DNA of 64,000 nucleotides from Comamonadaceae bacterium (GCA_027484105.1 JAIXUG010000004.1:248001-312000), one strand, 5' to 3'. Shown: positions 17,750 through 29,546, numbered from the stretch's first letter. Notes: a model not told the origin generated them from the letters alone. Made by a program: numbers and translations.

Positions 17750-17903
17750 TTGTAACCTTTTTAACAAGCTAATTCATTTTAGATATTTTTGGCATTTTTT
17801 GTGTGCGATACCGAACATAAGAAGGAAAAATATCAAAATTAATAAATAACTTATTTGTTCTTCAAAAATTTGCAAATCAAGTATTTGGGAAATGAGTTGG
17901 GCG
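17750..17903. promoter_or_regulatory. AT-rich promoter region of the exopolysaccharide locus
   Basis: About 150 bp of strongly AT-rich DNA between the Crp-like gene and the rpoD terminator, in contrast with the GC-rich surroundings. It includes the 13-bp palindrome AAATAACTTATTT at 17844-17856. This is the obvious place for the promoter and for regulator binding; I cannot identify exact -35/-10 boxes with confidence. Confidence 0.5.
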
Positions 17904-17938
17904 AAAAAAAAGCCTCCCGACTTTGCAGTCGGGAGGCT
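17904..17938 (-). terminator. Rho-independent terminator of rpoD
   Basis: A perfect 12-bp stem (17911-17922 with 17927-17938) and a 4-base loop, followed on the minus strand by a run of eight U. It lies 26 bp beyond the rpoD stop codon. Classic intrinsic terminator. Confidence 0.95.
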
Positions 17939-17963
17939 TGGCTCTGTGGAGTGCCGAAGTGTC

Positions 17964-20492
<2,529 letters not shown>

Positions 20493-20754
20493 AAACACCT
20501 CGAAACATCAAAACAGACAAGGAAACGGACACAGTCAGCGCCAAATACATCCCGGCGCGGGCGTGGGTTGAGACACAGACGGACTGCCTAAAAGGGCGTC
20601 CAATCTGCAGTGGCAAGATGTGGGGCGAACATTTGGTGTGCAGTCCTTGCGGAACGGTGACCTGCCCGCATGGGGGCGTCGCACGGATGGCGGTGGTCGG
20701 GCCGGAGGTGCTGCTGTCGCTCTTGCCGAAAAGCGTGGATTATACCCCAACGCG

Positions 20755-21351
20755 TCAGCGTGCTGGGCGTTGAGCGGTCTTGGGGCGAAATGCTTTGCAG
20801 ACCTCGTCACGCGTTTCCATGTAAGGCCCGCCGATCAAGTCCACGCAATAGGGCACGGCTGCAAAAATGCCGTGCACCACGGCTTGGCCATCGGCGTCTT
20901 TCAGGCCTTCAAGGGTTTCAGCAATCGATTTGGGCTGACCGGGCAGGTTGATGATCAGGCTTTGGCCCCGGATCACGGCCACTTGGCGCGACAAGATCGC
21001 CGTGGGCACGAACTTCAGGCTGATCTGGCGCATTTGCTCGCCAAAGCCGGGCATCTCCTTGTCGGCCACGGCCAGTGTGGCCTCGGGCGTCACATCCCGC
21101 AGGGCCGGGCCCGTGCCGCCGGTAGTCAAGACCAGGCTGCAACCCGCATCGACCAGCTCGATCAAGGTGGCGCTGATGCGGTCTTTTTCATCGGGGATCA
21201 GGCGCGGCTCGAAGCGGATCGGGTTGAGCAGGGCACGGGTCAACCAGTCTTGCAATGCAGGCAAGCCCTTGTCTTCGTAAACGCCGGTGCTGGCACGGTC
21301 GCTGATGGACACGATGCCGATCTTGACCGGGTCAGCTTGCAGCTCACTCAT
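20755..21351 (-). CDS. mog: Molybdopterin adenylyltransferase (Mog/MogA)
   Basis: Adenylates molybdopterin before molybdenum insertion in molybdenum cofactor synthesis. The 198-aa protein is one MoCF-binding domain: KIGIVSISDRAS at the start, LTTGGTGPALRDVTPEA with the GGTG and substrate-binding Asp, and LPGQPKSIAETLEGL near the end. The start MSELQADP overlaps the yjgA stop by 8 bp (ATGAGTGA), so translation is coupled to yjgA. The upstream in-frame ATGs lie inside yjgA and are unlikely starts. Confidence 0.93.
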   Translation of the reverse strand: MSELQADPVKIGIVSISDRASTGVYEDKGLPALQDWLTRALLNPIRFEPRLIPDEKDRISATLIELVDAGCSLVLTTGGTGPALRDVTPEATLAVADKEMPGFGEQMRQISLKFVPTAILSRQVAVIRGQSLIINLPGQPKSIAETLEGLKDADGQAVVHGIFAAVPYCVDLIGGPYMETRDEVCKAFRPKTAQRPAR

Positions 21352-22006
21352 CGTCATCTCCATCTGATTCGGGGGCGTCTTCAACAGCATCACCCGAGAG
21401 CACGCTGCGCACCAGTTTGAAGAGTTCGCGGTAGGCGCGGCCCTGACGGGGCGCCAGGCCTTGCGAGACGGCCACCTTGGTCACCGGCACGGCGTCCTTG
21501 CGGGCCTGTCGCACCAGGGCGCGCAGTTGCTGGATGTCGGTTTGCGGGTGTTGCGCAATCCATTCGCCCACGGCCTCATCGTCGGCGATCAGGCGGTCGC
21601 GCCAGGCCTCGGCCAGGTGCAGGGCTTGGGTGTCTTTGGCGCTGCCCAGGCGCTGGATGTCCAGGGCTTCGCGCACGGCTTGCAGGGTTTCCGGGCTGAG
21701 CAAACGCATTTGTTTGCCGATGAACTGCATTTGGCGGCGCTTGCCTTCGAAGTTGGTGATGCGCTTGGCTTCGGCCAAGCCTTCCACCAGTTTGTCGGGC
21801 AGGTTCAGTCCCTCCATCAGGTCTTTGCGCAGGGTGAGCAAGGCCGTGCCGAGTTCTTGCAGTTCGGTGCTTTCGCGCTTGAGTTCGGTGCGGCTGGGGC
21901 CATCCAGGCCGCCCTTGAGCTCGCGCTTGTACTCCAGGTCCAGTTCGCTGCCTTCGGCAACAAACTGACCACGGACGAAATAGCCTTTTTTGGGTTTACG
22001 GGACAT
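21344..22006 (-). CDS. yjgA: YjgA/DarP-family ribosome biogenesis factor (DUF615)
   Basis: A 220-aa protein of the YjgA (DarP) family, associated with late 50S subunit assembly. Diagnostic are RTELKRESTELQELG, the helix LPDKLVEGLAEAKRI, RQMQFIGKQMR, and RGRAYRELFKLVR near the end, followed by an acidic tail of Asp/Glu. The start is MSRKPKKGYFV; a longer in-frame extension upstream overlaps the divergent pmbA control region and lacks family similarity. It overlaps mog by 8 bp. Confidence 0.92.
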   Translation of the reverse strand: MSRKPKKGYFVRGQFVAEGSELDLEYKRELKGGLDGPSRTELKRESTELQELGTALLTLRKDLMEGLNLPDKLVEGLAEAKRITNFEGKRRQMQFIGKQMRLLSPETLQAVREALDIQRLGSAKDTQALHLAEAWRDRLIADDEAVGEWIAQHPQTDIQQLRALVRQARKDAVPVTKVAVSQGLAPRQGRAYRELFKLVRSVLSGDAVEDAPESDGDDDE

Positions 22007-22108
22007 GAAGGGGAAACTCGTTCTTGTATGCGGCGCAGGAGCCGGATGACAAGTATCATAGCGGCCACTGCGGGCCCGGCGCCCGCCATTTTTTTCGAGA
22101 TCCCTTCT

Positions 22109-23518
22109 GTGAAAATTTCCGTGAATCAAAACGCCCCTGCCCACGCACCGCATGCGCATGCCCACGACGGCTTCAGCTATTCCCGCGACCATTTTGAAGC
22201 GCTGGTGGACATGGCCTTGAACCATGCCAAAAAGCTGGGGGCCACCAACGCGGGTGCCGAAGCCTCCGAGGGTTGCGGCTTGTCGGTCAGCGTGCGCAAG
22301 GGCGAGTTGGAAAACGTGGAGCGCAACCGCGACAAATCTTTGGGCGTGACGGTCTATGTGGGCCACCGCCGGGGCAATGCCAGCACCTCAGACTTTTCCA
22401 AAGCGGCGATTGAGCGCACCGTGCAAGCCGCTTACGACATCGCCCGCTTCACCGCCGAAGACCCCATAGCCGGTTTGCCGGACGAAGCCGACATCGAAAC
22501 AAAGCACCGCGATCTGGACCTGTTTCACCCTTGGTCCATCAACAGCGAAGAAGCAGCCCAGCTGGCTTTGCAATGCGAAGCCGCAGCGCTGAAAACCAGC
22601 CGCCGCATCACCAACAGCGACGGCGCGGCGGTGTCGGCCCAGCAGAGCCATTTCTTCAGTGCGCACACGCACGGTTTTCGCGGCGGTTATGCCAGTTCGC
22701 GCCACAGCGTCTCGGTGGCCCCGATTGCCAAACTGCCGGGTCGCAATGCCGAGATGCAGCGCGACGCCTGGTACACCTCGATGCGCTCGGCCGACGAGTT
22801 GGCCTCGGTCGAGGCGGTGGGCCGCTACGCCGCAGAGCGTGCTTTGTCGCGCCTGGGGGCGCGCAAAATCGCCACCACAGAATGCCCGGTGCTGTTTGAG
22901 TCGCCCGTGGCAGCGGGTTTGCTGGGCGGTTTTGTGCAGGCCGTGAGCGGTGGCGCGCTGTACCGCAAGAGCACCTTCTTGCTCGACTCACTCGGCAAAA
23001 AAGTGTTCCCCAAACACATCGACATCGAAGAAGACCCCTTTGTGCTGCGCGGCAAAGGCAGCTCGCCTTTTGACGACGAAGGCGTGCGCTCGGCGCGTCG
23101 CCAGGTGGTCAAGGGCGGTCGTGTGGAGGGTTACTTTTTGTCGAGCTATTCGGCCCGCAAATTGGGCATGAAAACCACCGGCAATTCGGGCGGTTCGCAC
23201 AACCTGTCGCTGACTTCGCGCCTGACACAGCCAGGTGACGACCTCAACGCCATGCTGCAAAAACTGGGCACGGGCTTGTTTGTGATCGAGTTGATGGGCC
23301 AGGGCGTGAACTACGTCACGGGCGACTATTCACGCGGGGCCAGCGGCTTTTGGGTGGAGAACGGGCAGATCGCCTACCCGGTGCACGAGATCACCATCGC
23401 GGGCAACCTCAAGGACATGTTCATGGGCATCGAGGCGGTGGGTGCGGACACTTACAACATGGGGGCCAAATCCACCGGCTCCATCTTGGTCAACCGCATG
23501 AAGCTGGCGGGCAGCTGA
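22109..23518 (+). CDS. pmbA: Metalloprotease PmbA (TldD/PmbA family)
   Basis: Partner of TldD in a zinc protease that matures small peptides (microcin B17, CcdA degradation in E. coli). About 469 aa, the family length. Family motifs include GCGLSVSVRKGELENVERNRDKS split over residues 50-75, VLFESPVAAGLLGGF, GTGLFVIELMGQGVNYVTGD and GASGFWVENGQIAYPV. No ATG fits the family N terminus; the start is GTG at 22109 or GTG at 22121. tldD is not in the window, which is common. It is divergent from yjgA. Confidence 0.92.
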   Translation: MKISVNQNAPAHAPHAHAHDGFSYSRDHFEALVDMALNHAKKLGATNAGAEASEGCGLSVSVRKGELENVERNRDKSLGVTVYVGHRRGNASTSDFSKAAIERTVQAAYDIARFTAEDPIAGLPDEADIETKHRDLDLFHPWSINSEEAAQLALQCEAAALKTSRRITNSDGAAVSAQQSHFFSAHTHGFRGGYASSRHSVSVAPIAKLPGRNAEMQRDAWYTSMRSADELASVEAVGRYAAERALSRLGARKIATTECPVLFESPVAAGLLGGFVQAVSGGALYRKSTFLLDSLGKKVFPKHIDIEEDPFVLRGKGSSPFDDEGVRSARRQVVKGGRVEGYFLSSYSARKLGMKTTGNSGGSHNLSLTSRLTQPGDDLNAMLQKLGTGLFVIELMGQGVNYVTGDYSRGASGFWVENGQIAYPVHEITIAGNLKDMFMGIEAVGADTYNMGAKSTGSILVNRMKLAGS

Positions 23519-23531
23519 GCCTGGCCGCACT

Positions 23532-24422
23532 GTGCAGGCAGAACTTTTGGCGGCGCTGGCCGCCTTGTCATGGGCGGTGGGCAGTTTGTTCTCGGCCGCG
23601 GCTTCGAGCCGCATGGGGGCTTTTGCCTTCACCCGTTGGCGCTTGTTTTTTGCGCTCACCTTGCTGTGGGCGCTGGCGCTGTTCACCGGGCAATGGCGCA
23701 GCCTCGATGGCTCCAGCGTGGCTTTGCTGGCCTTGTCGGGCTTGATCGGCATCTTCATTGGTGACACGGCACTGTTTGCCTGCATGAACCGGCTGGGGCC
23801 GCGCCGCAGCGGTGTGCTGTTTGCCACGCATGCTTTGTTTTCGACCTTGCTGGCCTGGCTGTTTCTGGGTGAAACCCTCTGGGGCTGGACTTTGGTGGGC
23901 GGCAGTTTGCTGGTGTCGGGCGTGATGGTGGCGATTGTGTGGGGCCGCCGCGAGAGTGAAACCCATGCTTGGGAAAACACCCAGGGGTCTTTGTGGACAG
24001 GTGTTGTGTTGGGCTTGGTGGCGGCCTTGTGCCAGTCCGTGGCCACCTTGATGATCAAGCCCTTGATGGCCACGGGGGTGGATGCGGTCTCTGCCTCGGC
24101 AGTACGCACATCGGCCAGTTTTTTGGCGCACCTGGCGCTGCTGTGGGCCGGGGCTCAAGTGGCCAAAGTACAAAACCCACTGGATGCGAAGACTTTGTTC
24201 AATACATGGGCCAGTGCAGCAGTGGCGATGGCGCTGGGCATGACCTTGATCTTGCAAGCCTTGCACAGCGGGCAGGCTAATCTGGTGGGGATTTTCTCGT
24301 CCCTCACGCCCGTTTTGTTACTGCCTTTGTTGTGGGTGGTCTATCGCCGCCGTCCCGCCTGGGGCGCTTGGGGCGGGGCCAGCTTGGCGGTTGTGGGGGC
24401 TGCGCTGATTTTGCAGGCCTGA
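23532..24422 (+). CDS. EamA/DMT-family transporter
   Basis: Integral inner-membrane protein (296 aa) with about ten hydrophobic helices in two EamA repeats, the second beginning near GVVLGLVAALCQS. Typical metabolite exporter or importer; the substrate cannot be read from sequence. It begins with GTG 13 bp after pmbA and has a short positive-inside start (AASSRMGAF). It may be co-transcribed with pmbA. The downstream gene is convergent. Confidence 0.85.
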   Translation: MQAELLAALAALSWAVGSLFSAAASSRMGAFAFTRWRLFFALTLLWALALFTGQWRSLDGSSVALLALSGLIGIFIGDTALFACMNRLGPRRSGVLFATHALFSTLLAWLFLGETLWGWTLVGGSLLVSGVMVAIVWGRRESETHAWENTQGSLWTGVVLGLVAALCQSVATLMIKPLMATGVDAVSASAVRTSASFLAHLALLWAGAQVAKVQNPLDAKTLFNTWASAAVAMALGMTLILQALHSGQANLVGIFSSLTPVLLLPLLWVVYRRRPAWGAWGGASLAVVGAALILQA

Positions 24423-24461
24423 CCTTCCACCCGTCTGGTCTGGCCCCAGCTTGGACCGCGA

Positions 24462-24908
24462 TCAACCCGCCAGCGCCGCCTTGACTGCCGCTGACACCTG
24501 GCCCATATCGGCCTTGCCTGCCAGCTGGGCTTTGACCGCACCCATCACCTTGCCCATGTCACCTGGCCCTTTGGCACCCAAGTCGGCCACGATGGCTTGC
24601 ACCGCTGCCGTGACTTCTTCGGCCGACATGCGCGCAGGCAGGTAGGCCAGCAACACGGCCATTTCCGCTTTTTCCTTGTCGGCCAGGTCCTGGCGGGCGG
24701 CTTGTTCAAAAGCGGCGATCGAATCCTTGCGCTGCTTGATGAGCTTGTCCACGATGGCCACCACCGCCACATCGTCCAACTCGATGCGCTCGTCCACTTC
24801 TTTTTGCTTCATGGCCGACAGCAGCAAGCGGATGGTGCCCAGACGCTCGGCGTCTTTGGCGCGCATGGCGGTTTTCATGTCTTCGGTGATTTGTTCTTTC
24901 AGGCTCAT
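24462..24908 (-). CDS. yqeY: GatB/YqeY domain protein
   Basis: A 148-aa YqeY-type protein related to the tail domain of the GatB amidotransferase subunit, suggested to bind tRNA; physiological role unclear. The sequence runs MSLKEQITEDMKTAMRAKD (all helical), then AARQDLADKEKAEMAVLLAYLP and the C-terminal DMGKVMGAVKAQLAGKADMG. The ATG at 24908 has GGAG upstream. It is 117 bp downstream of rpsU, with a hairpin in between, in the position where this gene commonly sits between rpsU and dnaG. Confidence 0.93.
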   Translation of the reverse strand: MSLKEQITEDMKTAMRAKDAERLGTIRLLLSAMKQKEVDERIELDDVAVVAIVDKLIKQRKDSIAAFEQAARQDLADKEKAEMAVLLAYLPARMSAEEVTAAVQAIVADLGAKGPGDMGKVMGAVKAQLAGKADMGQVSAAVKAALAG

Positions 24909-24952
24909 GGGAGGCTCCGTGTGGTGTGTGTGCATGGATGTGCTGATGCACA

Positions 24953-24989
24953 AAAGACAAAGCCCGCCTGAGCGTCCTCCAGCGGGCTT
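24953..24989 (-). terminator. Hairpin after rpsU
   Basis: Inverted repeat AGCCCGC/GCGGGCT with a 14-base loop, read on the minus strand as a stem followed by the U-rich UUUGUCUUUU. It lies 37 bp after rpsU and before yqeY, so it probably attenuates or ends rpsU transcription. The U-tract is interrupted, making it weaker than the rpoD terminator. Confidence 0.6.
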
Positions 24990-25025
24990 GTTTGCAGACC
25001 TTGGCAGGTCATACAAAACAGAAGA

Positions 25026-25238
25026 TCAATACATCTTCTTGGGCAGCTGCATGCTGCGCACGCGCTTGTAGTGGCGCTTGACGGCAGCCGACTTCTTGCG
25101 CTTGCGCTCGGTGGTGGGCTTTTCGTAGAACTCGCGGGCACGCAGATCGGTCAGCAGGCCGAGTTTTTCGATGGTGCGCTTGAAGCGACGCAGGGCAACG
25201 TCAAACGGCTCGTTTTCTTTCACGCGGATGGTGGTCAT
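25026..25238 (-). CDS. rpsU: 30S ribosomal protein S21
   Basis: Small-subunit ribosomal protein of 70 aa, complete and highly conserved: [19 protein letters not shown], then the basic C terminus [15 protein letters not shown] ending in PKKMY. It acts in mRNA/16S pairing at initiation. In most proteobacteria it heads the rpsU-dnaG-rpoD operon; here yqeY follows, but dnaG does not, and rpoD is about 4.5 kb further on. Confidence 0.98.
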   Translation of the reverse strand: MTTIRVKENEPFDVALRRFKRTIEKLGLLTDLRAREFYEKPTTERKRKKSAAVKRHYKRVRSMQLPKKMY

Positions 25239-25390
25239 TGAATCAAAGTTTCCAAAAATGTGCCGGCTGCGGTAGCAAGGGAGATCGGGCCCTTGAAACC
25301 CAGTTACGGCGGTTCCCCGTCACGAACTAGTATTTGGCCGACGGAGGTTTGCCAGCAAAGCCTGACATTATAGCCATTAAATCCAGGAAT

Positions 25391-26638
25391 TCAGCCCCCA
25401 CTCGTGTGGGCTTGGGGGCCTTGTCGGTCGGCCAGTGCCAAGGCGCATGCATGGGCGCTGGCCCAGGCCCATTGGAAGTTGTATCCCCCCAACCAACCCG
25501 TCACGTCGACCACTTCGCCAATGAAGTACAGGCCCGCTTGCTTGGACTCCATGGTTTGCGAAGACAGTTCCCGGGTGTCCACGCCACCCAGCGTGACTTC
25601 GGCTTTTCTGTAGCCTTCGCTGCCGGTGGGGGTGAGTTGCCAATTCGACAGGGCTTCGGCCAGTTTGTTCAAGGCTTTGTCGGGCACATCGGCAGCGGTG
25701 CGTTGCAAGGCCGGTTCTTGGCTCACCCAGGCTTCGGCCAATCGGCTGGGCACCAGGGTGGCCAGCTCGTTGCTCAGCAGTTTTTTGGAGCGCAGCTTGG
25801 ACTCTGCCAGCCGCTCTGGCAGGTTCACATCCGGCGCCAAGTTCAGCCGGATTGGGGTGCCTTCTTGCCAGTAGCTCGAAATTTGCAGCACGCCCGGTCC
25901 GGACAGGCCCCGGTGTGTGAACAGAAGGTCTTCGTCAAAGTGCATGCGGGTTTTTTTCTCGCCCGTCTCGATGCCCACGGGCAGCGCGAGCCCGGCCAGT
26001 TGCGCATACGGGGCCCAGGCCTCGCCGTCAAAGGTCAAGGGTACCAATCCGGGGCGGCGCTCCACCAGACGCAGGCCAAACTGGCTGGCGATGCGGTAGC
26101 CCCAGTCGCTGGCCCCGATTTTGGGAATCGACAACCCCCCTGTGGCCACCACCAGCGAGTGGGTGTGGACCAGACCCTGGCTGGTCTCCAGGGTGTAGGG
26201 CGCGCGGGGTTCAGTGGGGGCTTGAACCGCTTTGACGCTGCACCCGTTGCGGATCTCCACACCACCCGCTTCGCATTCGGCCAGCAGCATGCGGATGATG
26301 TCCTCGGCCGAGTGGTCGCAAAACAGCTGGCCCTTGTGTTTTTCATGAAAGGCGATGCCGTGCTTTTGCACCAGGTCGATGAAGTCTTGCGGCGTGTAGC
26401 GCGACAGGGCCGAGCGGCAAAAGTGCGGGTTCTGGCTGATGAAGTGCTTTTGCGGGGCCGACGCGTCGAGCAAACGGTTGGTGAAGTTGCAGCGCCCCCC
26501 GCCCGAGATGCGGATTTTTTCGGCGATCTTCTCGCTGTGGTCGATGACCAGCACCTTCAGCCCGCGCTGACCTGCCACGCCCGCGCAAAACAAACCGGCA
26601 GCCCCGGCGCCCACGATCACCGCATCCCATGTACTCAT
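25391..26638 (-). CDS. NAD(P)/FAD-dependent oxidoreductase (HI0933/YhiN/BaiN type)
   Basis: A 415-aa flavoprotein of the HI0933 family. The N-terminal FAD-binding Rossmann motif is VGAGAAGLFCAG, followed by the diagnostic KIRISGGGRCNFTN. VVATGGLSIPKIG and the C-terminal GEVVDVTGWLGGYNFQWAWASG-like segment complete the FAD site. Some members (BaiN) act on bile-acid intermediates, but most have no known substrate. The start MSTWDAVIV was chosen because the preceding in-frame stretch is not conserved in character. It lies 50 bp after cobA on the same strand. Confidence 0.9.
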   Translation of the reverse strand: MSTWDAVIVGAGAAGLFCAGVAGQRGLKVLVIDHSEKIAEKIRISGGGRCNFTNRLLDASAPQKHFISQNPHFCRSALSRYTPQDFIDLVQKHGIAFHEKHKGQLFCDHSAEDIIRMLLAECEAGGVEIRNGCSVKAVQAPTEPRAPYTLETSQGLVHTHSLVVATGGLSIPKIGASDWGYRIASQFGLRLVERRPGLVPLTFDGEAWAPYAQLAGLALPVGIETGEKKTRMHFDEDLLFTHRGLSGPGVLQISSYWQEGTPIRLNLAPDVNLPERLAESKLRSKKLLSNELATLVPSRLAEAWVSQEPALQRTAADVPDKALNKLAEALSNWQLTPTGSEGYRKAEVTLGGVDTRELSSQTMESKQAGLYFIGEVVDVTGWLGGYNFQWAWASAHACALALADRQGPQAHTSGG

Positions 26639-26688
26639 GGCGCACGAGTGTAAGGGGCAAGCGCCCGCCAACACCGAGGTCTGCTGGG

Positions 26689-27474
26689 TCAGGCAGTCCG
26701 CTGCGCCAACGGGTTGAGCTCGGCGACACGCCAAGCCCGCGCCCCCTGCACCACATCCCCCACCACGATGATGCTGGGGCTTTGCAGTTGTTCGCGTTGT
26801 ACGGTGTGCACCAGTTCACCCAGCGTGGTCAGGGCCTCGCGCTGGGTGGGCAAACTGGCGTTTTGCACCACGGCCACAGGCGTTTGGGCGGGCAAGCCGC
26901 TGAGCAAGCCTTGGCCGATGTGTTCCAAGCTGCTCACGCCCATGTAAATGACCAGCGTGAGTTTGGCTTGGGCGGCGGTGGCGGCCAGTTGGGGCCAGTC
27001 GGTGCCGCTGTCGCCGGGTTTGGCGTGGCCGGTGACGAACACCACGCCGTGGGCGTGCTCACGGTGCGTCAGCGGTGCGCCCAGGCTGCTCAGGCCCGCC
27101 AGGCCCGAAGTGATGCCATTGACCACATCCACATCGATGCCGGCGGCACGCAGGTGCTCCACTTCTTCGCCGCCTCGGCCAAAAATGAAAGGGTCGCCAC
27201 CTTTGAGACGCACCACGCGTTCTCCCTCGTGTACCGCGTTGATCATCAGTTTGTCGATGAAGGCCTGCGGCGTGCTTTGGCAACCGCCGCGTTTGCCCAC
27301 ATGGACAATGCGTGCGCTGGGTGAGGCGTGGGCCAGCACGGCGTCGTTGACCAAGTCGTCGACCAGCAACAAGGTGGCGTTGGCAATCGCTTTGACGGCT
27401 TTGAGGGTCAGCAGTTCCGGGTCACCGGGACCGGCGCCGACCAAAGTGCAACGGTAGGCAAAGTCAGGGCTCAT
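26689..27474 (-). CDS. cobA: Uroporphyrinogen-III C-methyltransferase (SUMT)
   Basis: SAM-dependent methyltransferase making precorrin-2 from uroporphyrinogen III, for siroheme and cobalamin. The 261-aa sequence has the family motifs VGAGPGDPELLTLKA, VVRLKGGDPFIFGRGGEE, VNGITSGLAGLSSLGAPLTHR and IYMGVSSLEHI. It lacks the CysG dehydrogenase/ferrochelatase domain, so that activity must be encoded elsewhere. No sulfite or nitrite reductase gene is beside it. Confidence 0.95.
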   Translation of the reverse strand: MSPDFAYRCTLVGAGPGDPELLTLKAVKAIANATLLLVDDLVNDAVLAHASPSARIVHVGKRGGCQSTPQAFIDKLMINAVHEGERVVRLKGGDPFIFGRGGEEVEHLRAAGIDVDVVNGITSGLAGLSSLGAPLTHREHAHGVVFVTGHAKPGDSGTDWPQLAATAAQAKLTLVIYMGVSSLEHIGQGLLSGLPAQTPVAVVQNASLPTQREALTTLGELVHTVQREQLQSPSIIVVGDVVQGARAWRVAELNPLAQRTA

Positions 27475-27600
27475 GGGTGTTCAGAAATCAGATCAGAAAT
27501 GAATTGATCCAATTTTCTGAACTAACAATGCCGCTGCCAAATACTTTATTGGCATAAAGCAAATGACGCAGGCCGCTCGCGTGTCCAGCGGTGGCGACCT

Positions 27601-28293
27601 TCAGGCGGCCTGCATGCCGTGTTCCTCTTTCAGGGTCTGGCACGCTGGCGATGCCCAAAACGCCAACAAAGCCCGCACGGCTTCGGTTTGTGTGCTGCTG
27701 GCTGCCACGGAGCCCGAAAAGGTGGTGGTGATTTGTACCGCCTCGGGCAGAGGCCCCAGCACGGTGATGCCTGCCACGCCCCGCATTTCGCTGAGCTGCT
27801 GAAAGCCCAGCGCCACCTCGCCTTGGGCAATCAGCGCGCCGACAGGAACGCCCGGTTTGGCTTGCACGATGCGGTCTTGGATCTGTTCGGTTATGCCCCA
27901 AACCTCAAATTGTTTGGCCAGTTGCACGCCACTGGGGCCGGTCGAATAACCCAAAGATGGCGCAGCCAAAATGGCGGCCTTGAGCGCGGCTTCGGTCGAA
28001 ATGTCGGGGGCCGTCTGGCCTGCTGGCACGGCCACCGCCACGCCCGACAGCACCAGATCGACCCGGCTGCCTGCCAACACGTGTCCGCTGGTGATCAACT
28101 TCTCGATGGCATCGCTGGCCAGCACCACGCCATCAAAATTTTCACCCGCCTGAACGCGTTTGGCCGCATCGACGCCGCCGACCGACTCGACCTGCACGCG
28201 CACGTCGGGGTTTTGCGTTTGGTAAAGCGAGACCAGATCGGCCAGCAGGGCTTTGGTGGCCATGGAAGAGATGAGGCGCAGGACGGTGGGCAT
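27601..28293 (-). CDS. Substrate-binding-domain protein without signal peptide (ModA-like)
   Basis: A 230-aa type II periplasmic-binding fold related to molybdate-binding ModA and similar proteins, seen in VRVQVESVGGVDAAKRVQAGE, VVLASDAIEKLITSGHV and GALIAQGEVALGFQQLSE. Unlike exported binding proteins it has no signal peptide. The upstream frame hits a stop 12 codons before the ATG without another good start, so it appears cytoplasmic. No ABC transporter genes adjoin it. Function unknown; the fold assignment is reasonably secure. Confidence 0.75.
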   Translation of the reverse strand: MPTVLRLISSMATKALLADLVSLYQTQNPDVRVQVESVGGVDAAKRVQAGENFDGVVLASDAIEKLITSGHVLAGSRVDLVLSGVAVAVPAGQTAPDISTEAALKAAILAAPSLGYSTGPSGVQLAKQFEVWGITEQIQDRIVQAKPGVPVGALIAQGEVALGFQQLSEMRGVAGITVLGPLPEAVQITTTFSGSVAASSTQTEAVRALLAFWASPACQTLKEEHGMQAA

Positions 28294-28376
28294 GGTGGTC
28301 TGAAGAAAAAAACGGCAGATAAAGAATTAAACCAAAGCCAGGGGTGGCGTGCGCAAGCGCCTCTAAACTACCTGTT

Positions 28377-29426
28377 ATGCACATTTTGGGTATCGAATCT
28401 TCTTGCGACGAAACCGGTGTGGCCTTGGTGCACACCAGTGGCGAGGCTTTGCCGCGTCTGTTGTCGCATGCGCTGTACAGCCAAATAGAGATGCACCAGG
28501 CCTATGGCGGTGTGGTGCCCGAGCTGGCCAGCCGTGACCACATTCGCCGGGTGCTGCCGCTCACCCGCCAGGTGCTGGCCGAGGCCAGTGCCACCTTGGC
28601 CGACATCGACGTGGTGGCCTACACCCGGGGGCCGGGTCTGGCGGGGGCTTTGTTGGTGGGTTCAGGTGTGGCCTGTGCGCTGGCGGCGTCTTTGGGCAAA
28701 CCCGTGTTGGGTGTGCACCACCTGGAAGGCCATTTGCTCTCGCCGTTTTTGAGTGCCGACCCGCCTGAGTTTCCTTTCATTGCTTTGCTGGTGTCGGGCG
28801 GTCACACGCAACTCATGCGGGTAGACGGGGTGGGTCACTACGAACTACTCGGCGAGACGATCGATGACGCCGCAGGCGAGGCCTTTGACAAATCGGCCAA
28901 ACTGATGGGCCTGCCTTACCCCGGCGGTCCCGGTTTGTCGCGCCTGGCCGAGCAGGGCAACCCGGCGGCCTACAAGCTGCCCCGGCCCTTGCTGCACAGC
29001 GGCGACTTAGATTTTTCTTTTGCGGGCCTCAAAACGGCGGTGCTGACGCAAAGCCAAAAAATCGGCCCCGCCGCCCACACCGAAGGCGCGCCTGAGCGGG
29101 CCGACTTGGCCGCTTCAACCCAAGCCGCGATTGTCGAAGTTTTGGTCAAAAAGTCGATGACCGCGCTCAAAACATCCGGCATGAAGCGCCTGGTGGTGGC
29201 TGGAGGCGTGGGGGCCAACCGCGAGCTGCGAACCCAATTGAATGTCGCCTGCCTCAAAGCCAAAGTGCGGGTGCATTACCCGGAGCTGCACCTGTGCACC
29301 GACAACGGCGCCATGATCGCCATGGCCGCTGCCATGCGCTTGCAAGCCGGAGCGCAGCAAGCCCAAGCGCTTTACAGCTTCGATGTGAAACCGCGCTGGC
29401 CGCTGCACGAACTGGTCGGCCCTTGA
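28377..29426 (+). CDS. tsaD: tRNA N6-threonylcarbamoyladenosine transferase TsaD
   Basis: Catalytic subunit that transfers the threonylcarbamoyl group to A37 of ANN-decoding tRNAs, working with TsaB and TsaE. The 349-aa ASKHA-fold protein shows [14 protein letters not shown], the metal-binding HLEGH near residue 115, [31 protein letters not shown] and CTDNGAM. The start is the ATG directly before the universal HILGIESS. It is the only gene of the t6A pathway here. Confidence 0.97.
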   Translation: MHILGIESSCDETGVALVHTSGEALPRLLSHALYSQIEMHQAYGGVVPELASRDHIRRVLPLTRQVLAEASATLADIDVVAYTRGPGLAGALLVGSGVACALAASLGKPVLGVHHLEGHLLSPFLSADPPEFPFIALLVSGGHTQLMRVDGVGHYELLGETIDDAAGEAFDKSAKLMGLPYPGGPGLSRLAEQGNPAAYKLPRPLLHSGDLDFSFAGLKTAVLTQSQKIGPAAHTEGAPERADLAASTQAAIVEVLVKKSMTALKTSGMKRLVVAGGVGANRELRTQLNVACLKAKVRVHYPELHLCTDNGAMIAMAAAMRLQAGAQQAQALYSFDVKPRWPLHELVGP

Positions 29427-29465
29427 GGTTTCACAACGCGCGCTGAGCAAACCCCGCTGGAATCC

Positions 29466-29475
29466 GGGTTAACCC
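29466..29475. repeat. GGGTTAACCC palindrome followed by TAG (copy 1)
   Basis: A 10-bp palindrome 54 bp before the binding-protein gene. A near-identical site, GGGTTTAACCC followed by TAG, lies at 32466-32476 upstream of the aldehyde dehydrogenase. The shared sequence in two intergenic regions suggests a common regulator, but nothing identifies it. Confidence 0.35.
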
Positions 29476-29546
29476 TAGTTTGTGCCACTCGACTGGTTAA
29501 ACTCCGCTTCTTTTTTTGCGTGGACCGGATCAAGGTCCTTTTTGTC

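Noticed and set aside
27601..28293. Molybdate ABC transporter binding protein ModA next to the molybdenum-cofactor gene mog
   Set aside because: No signal peptide, no modB/modC, and mog is 6 kb away; only the fold is supported.
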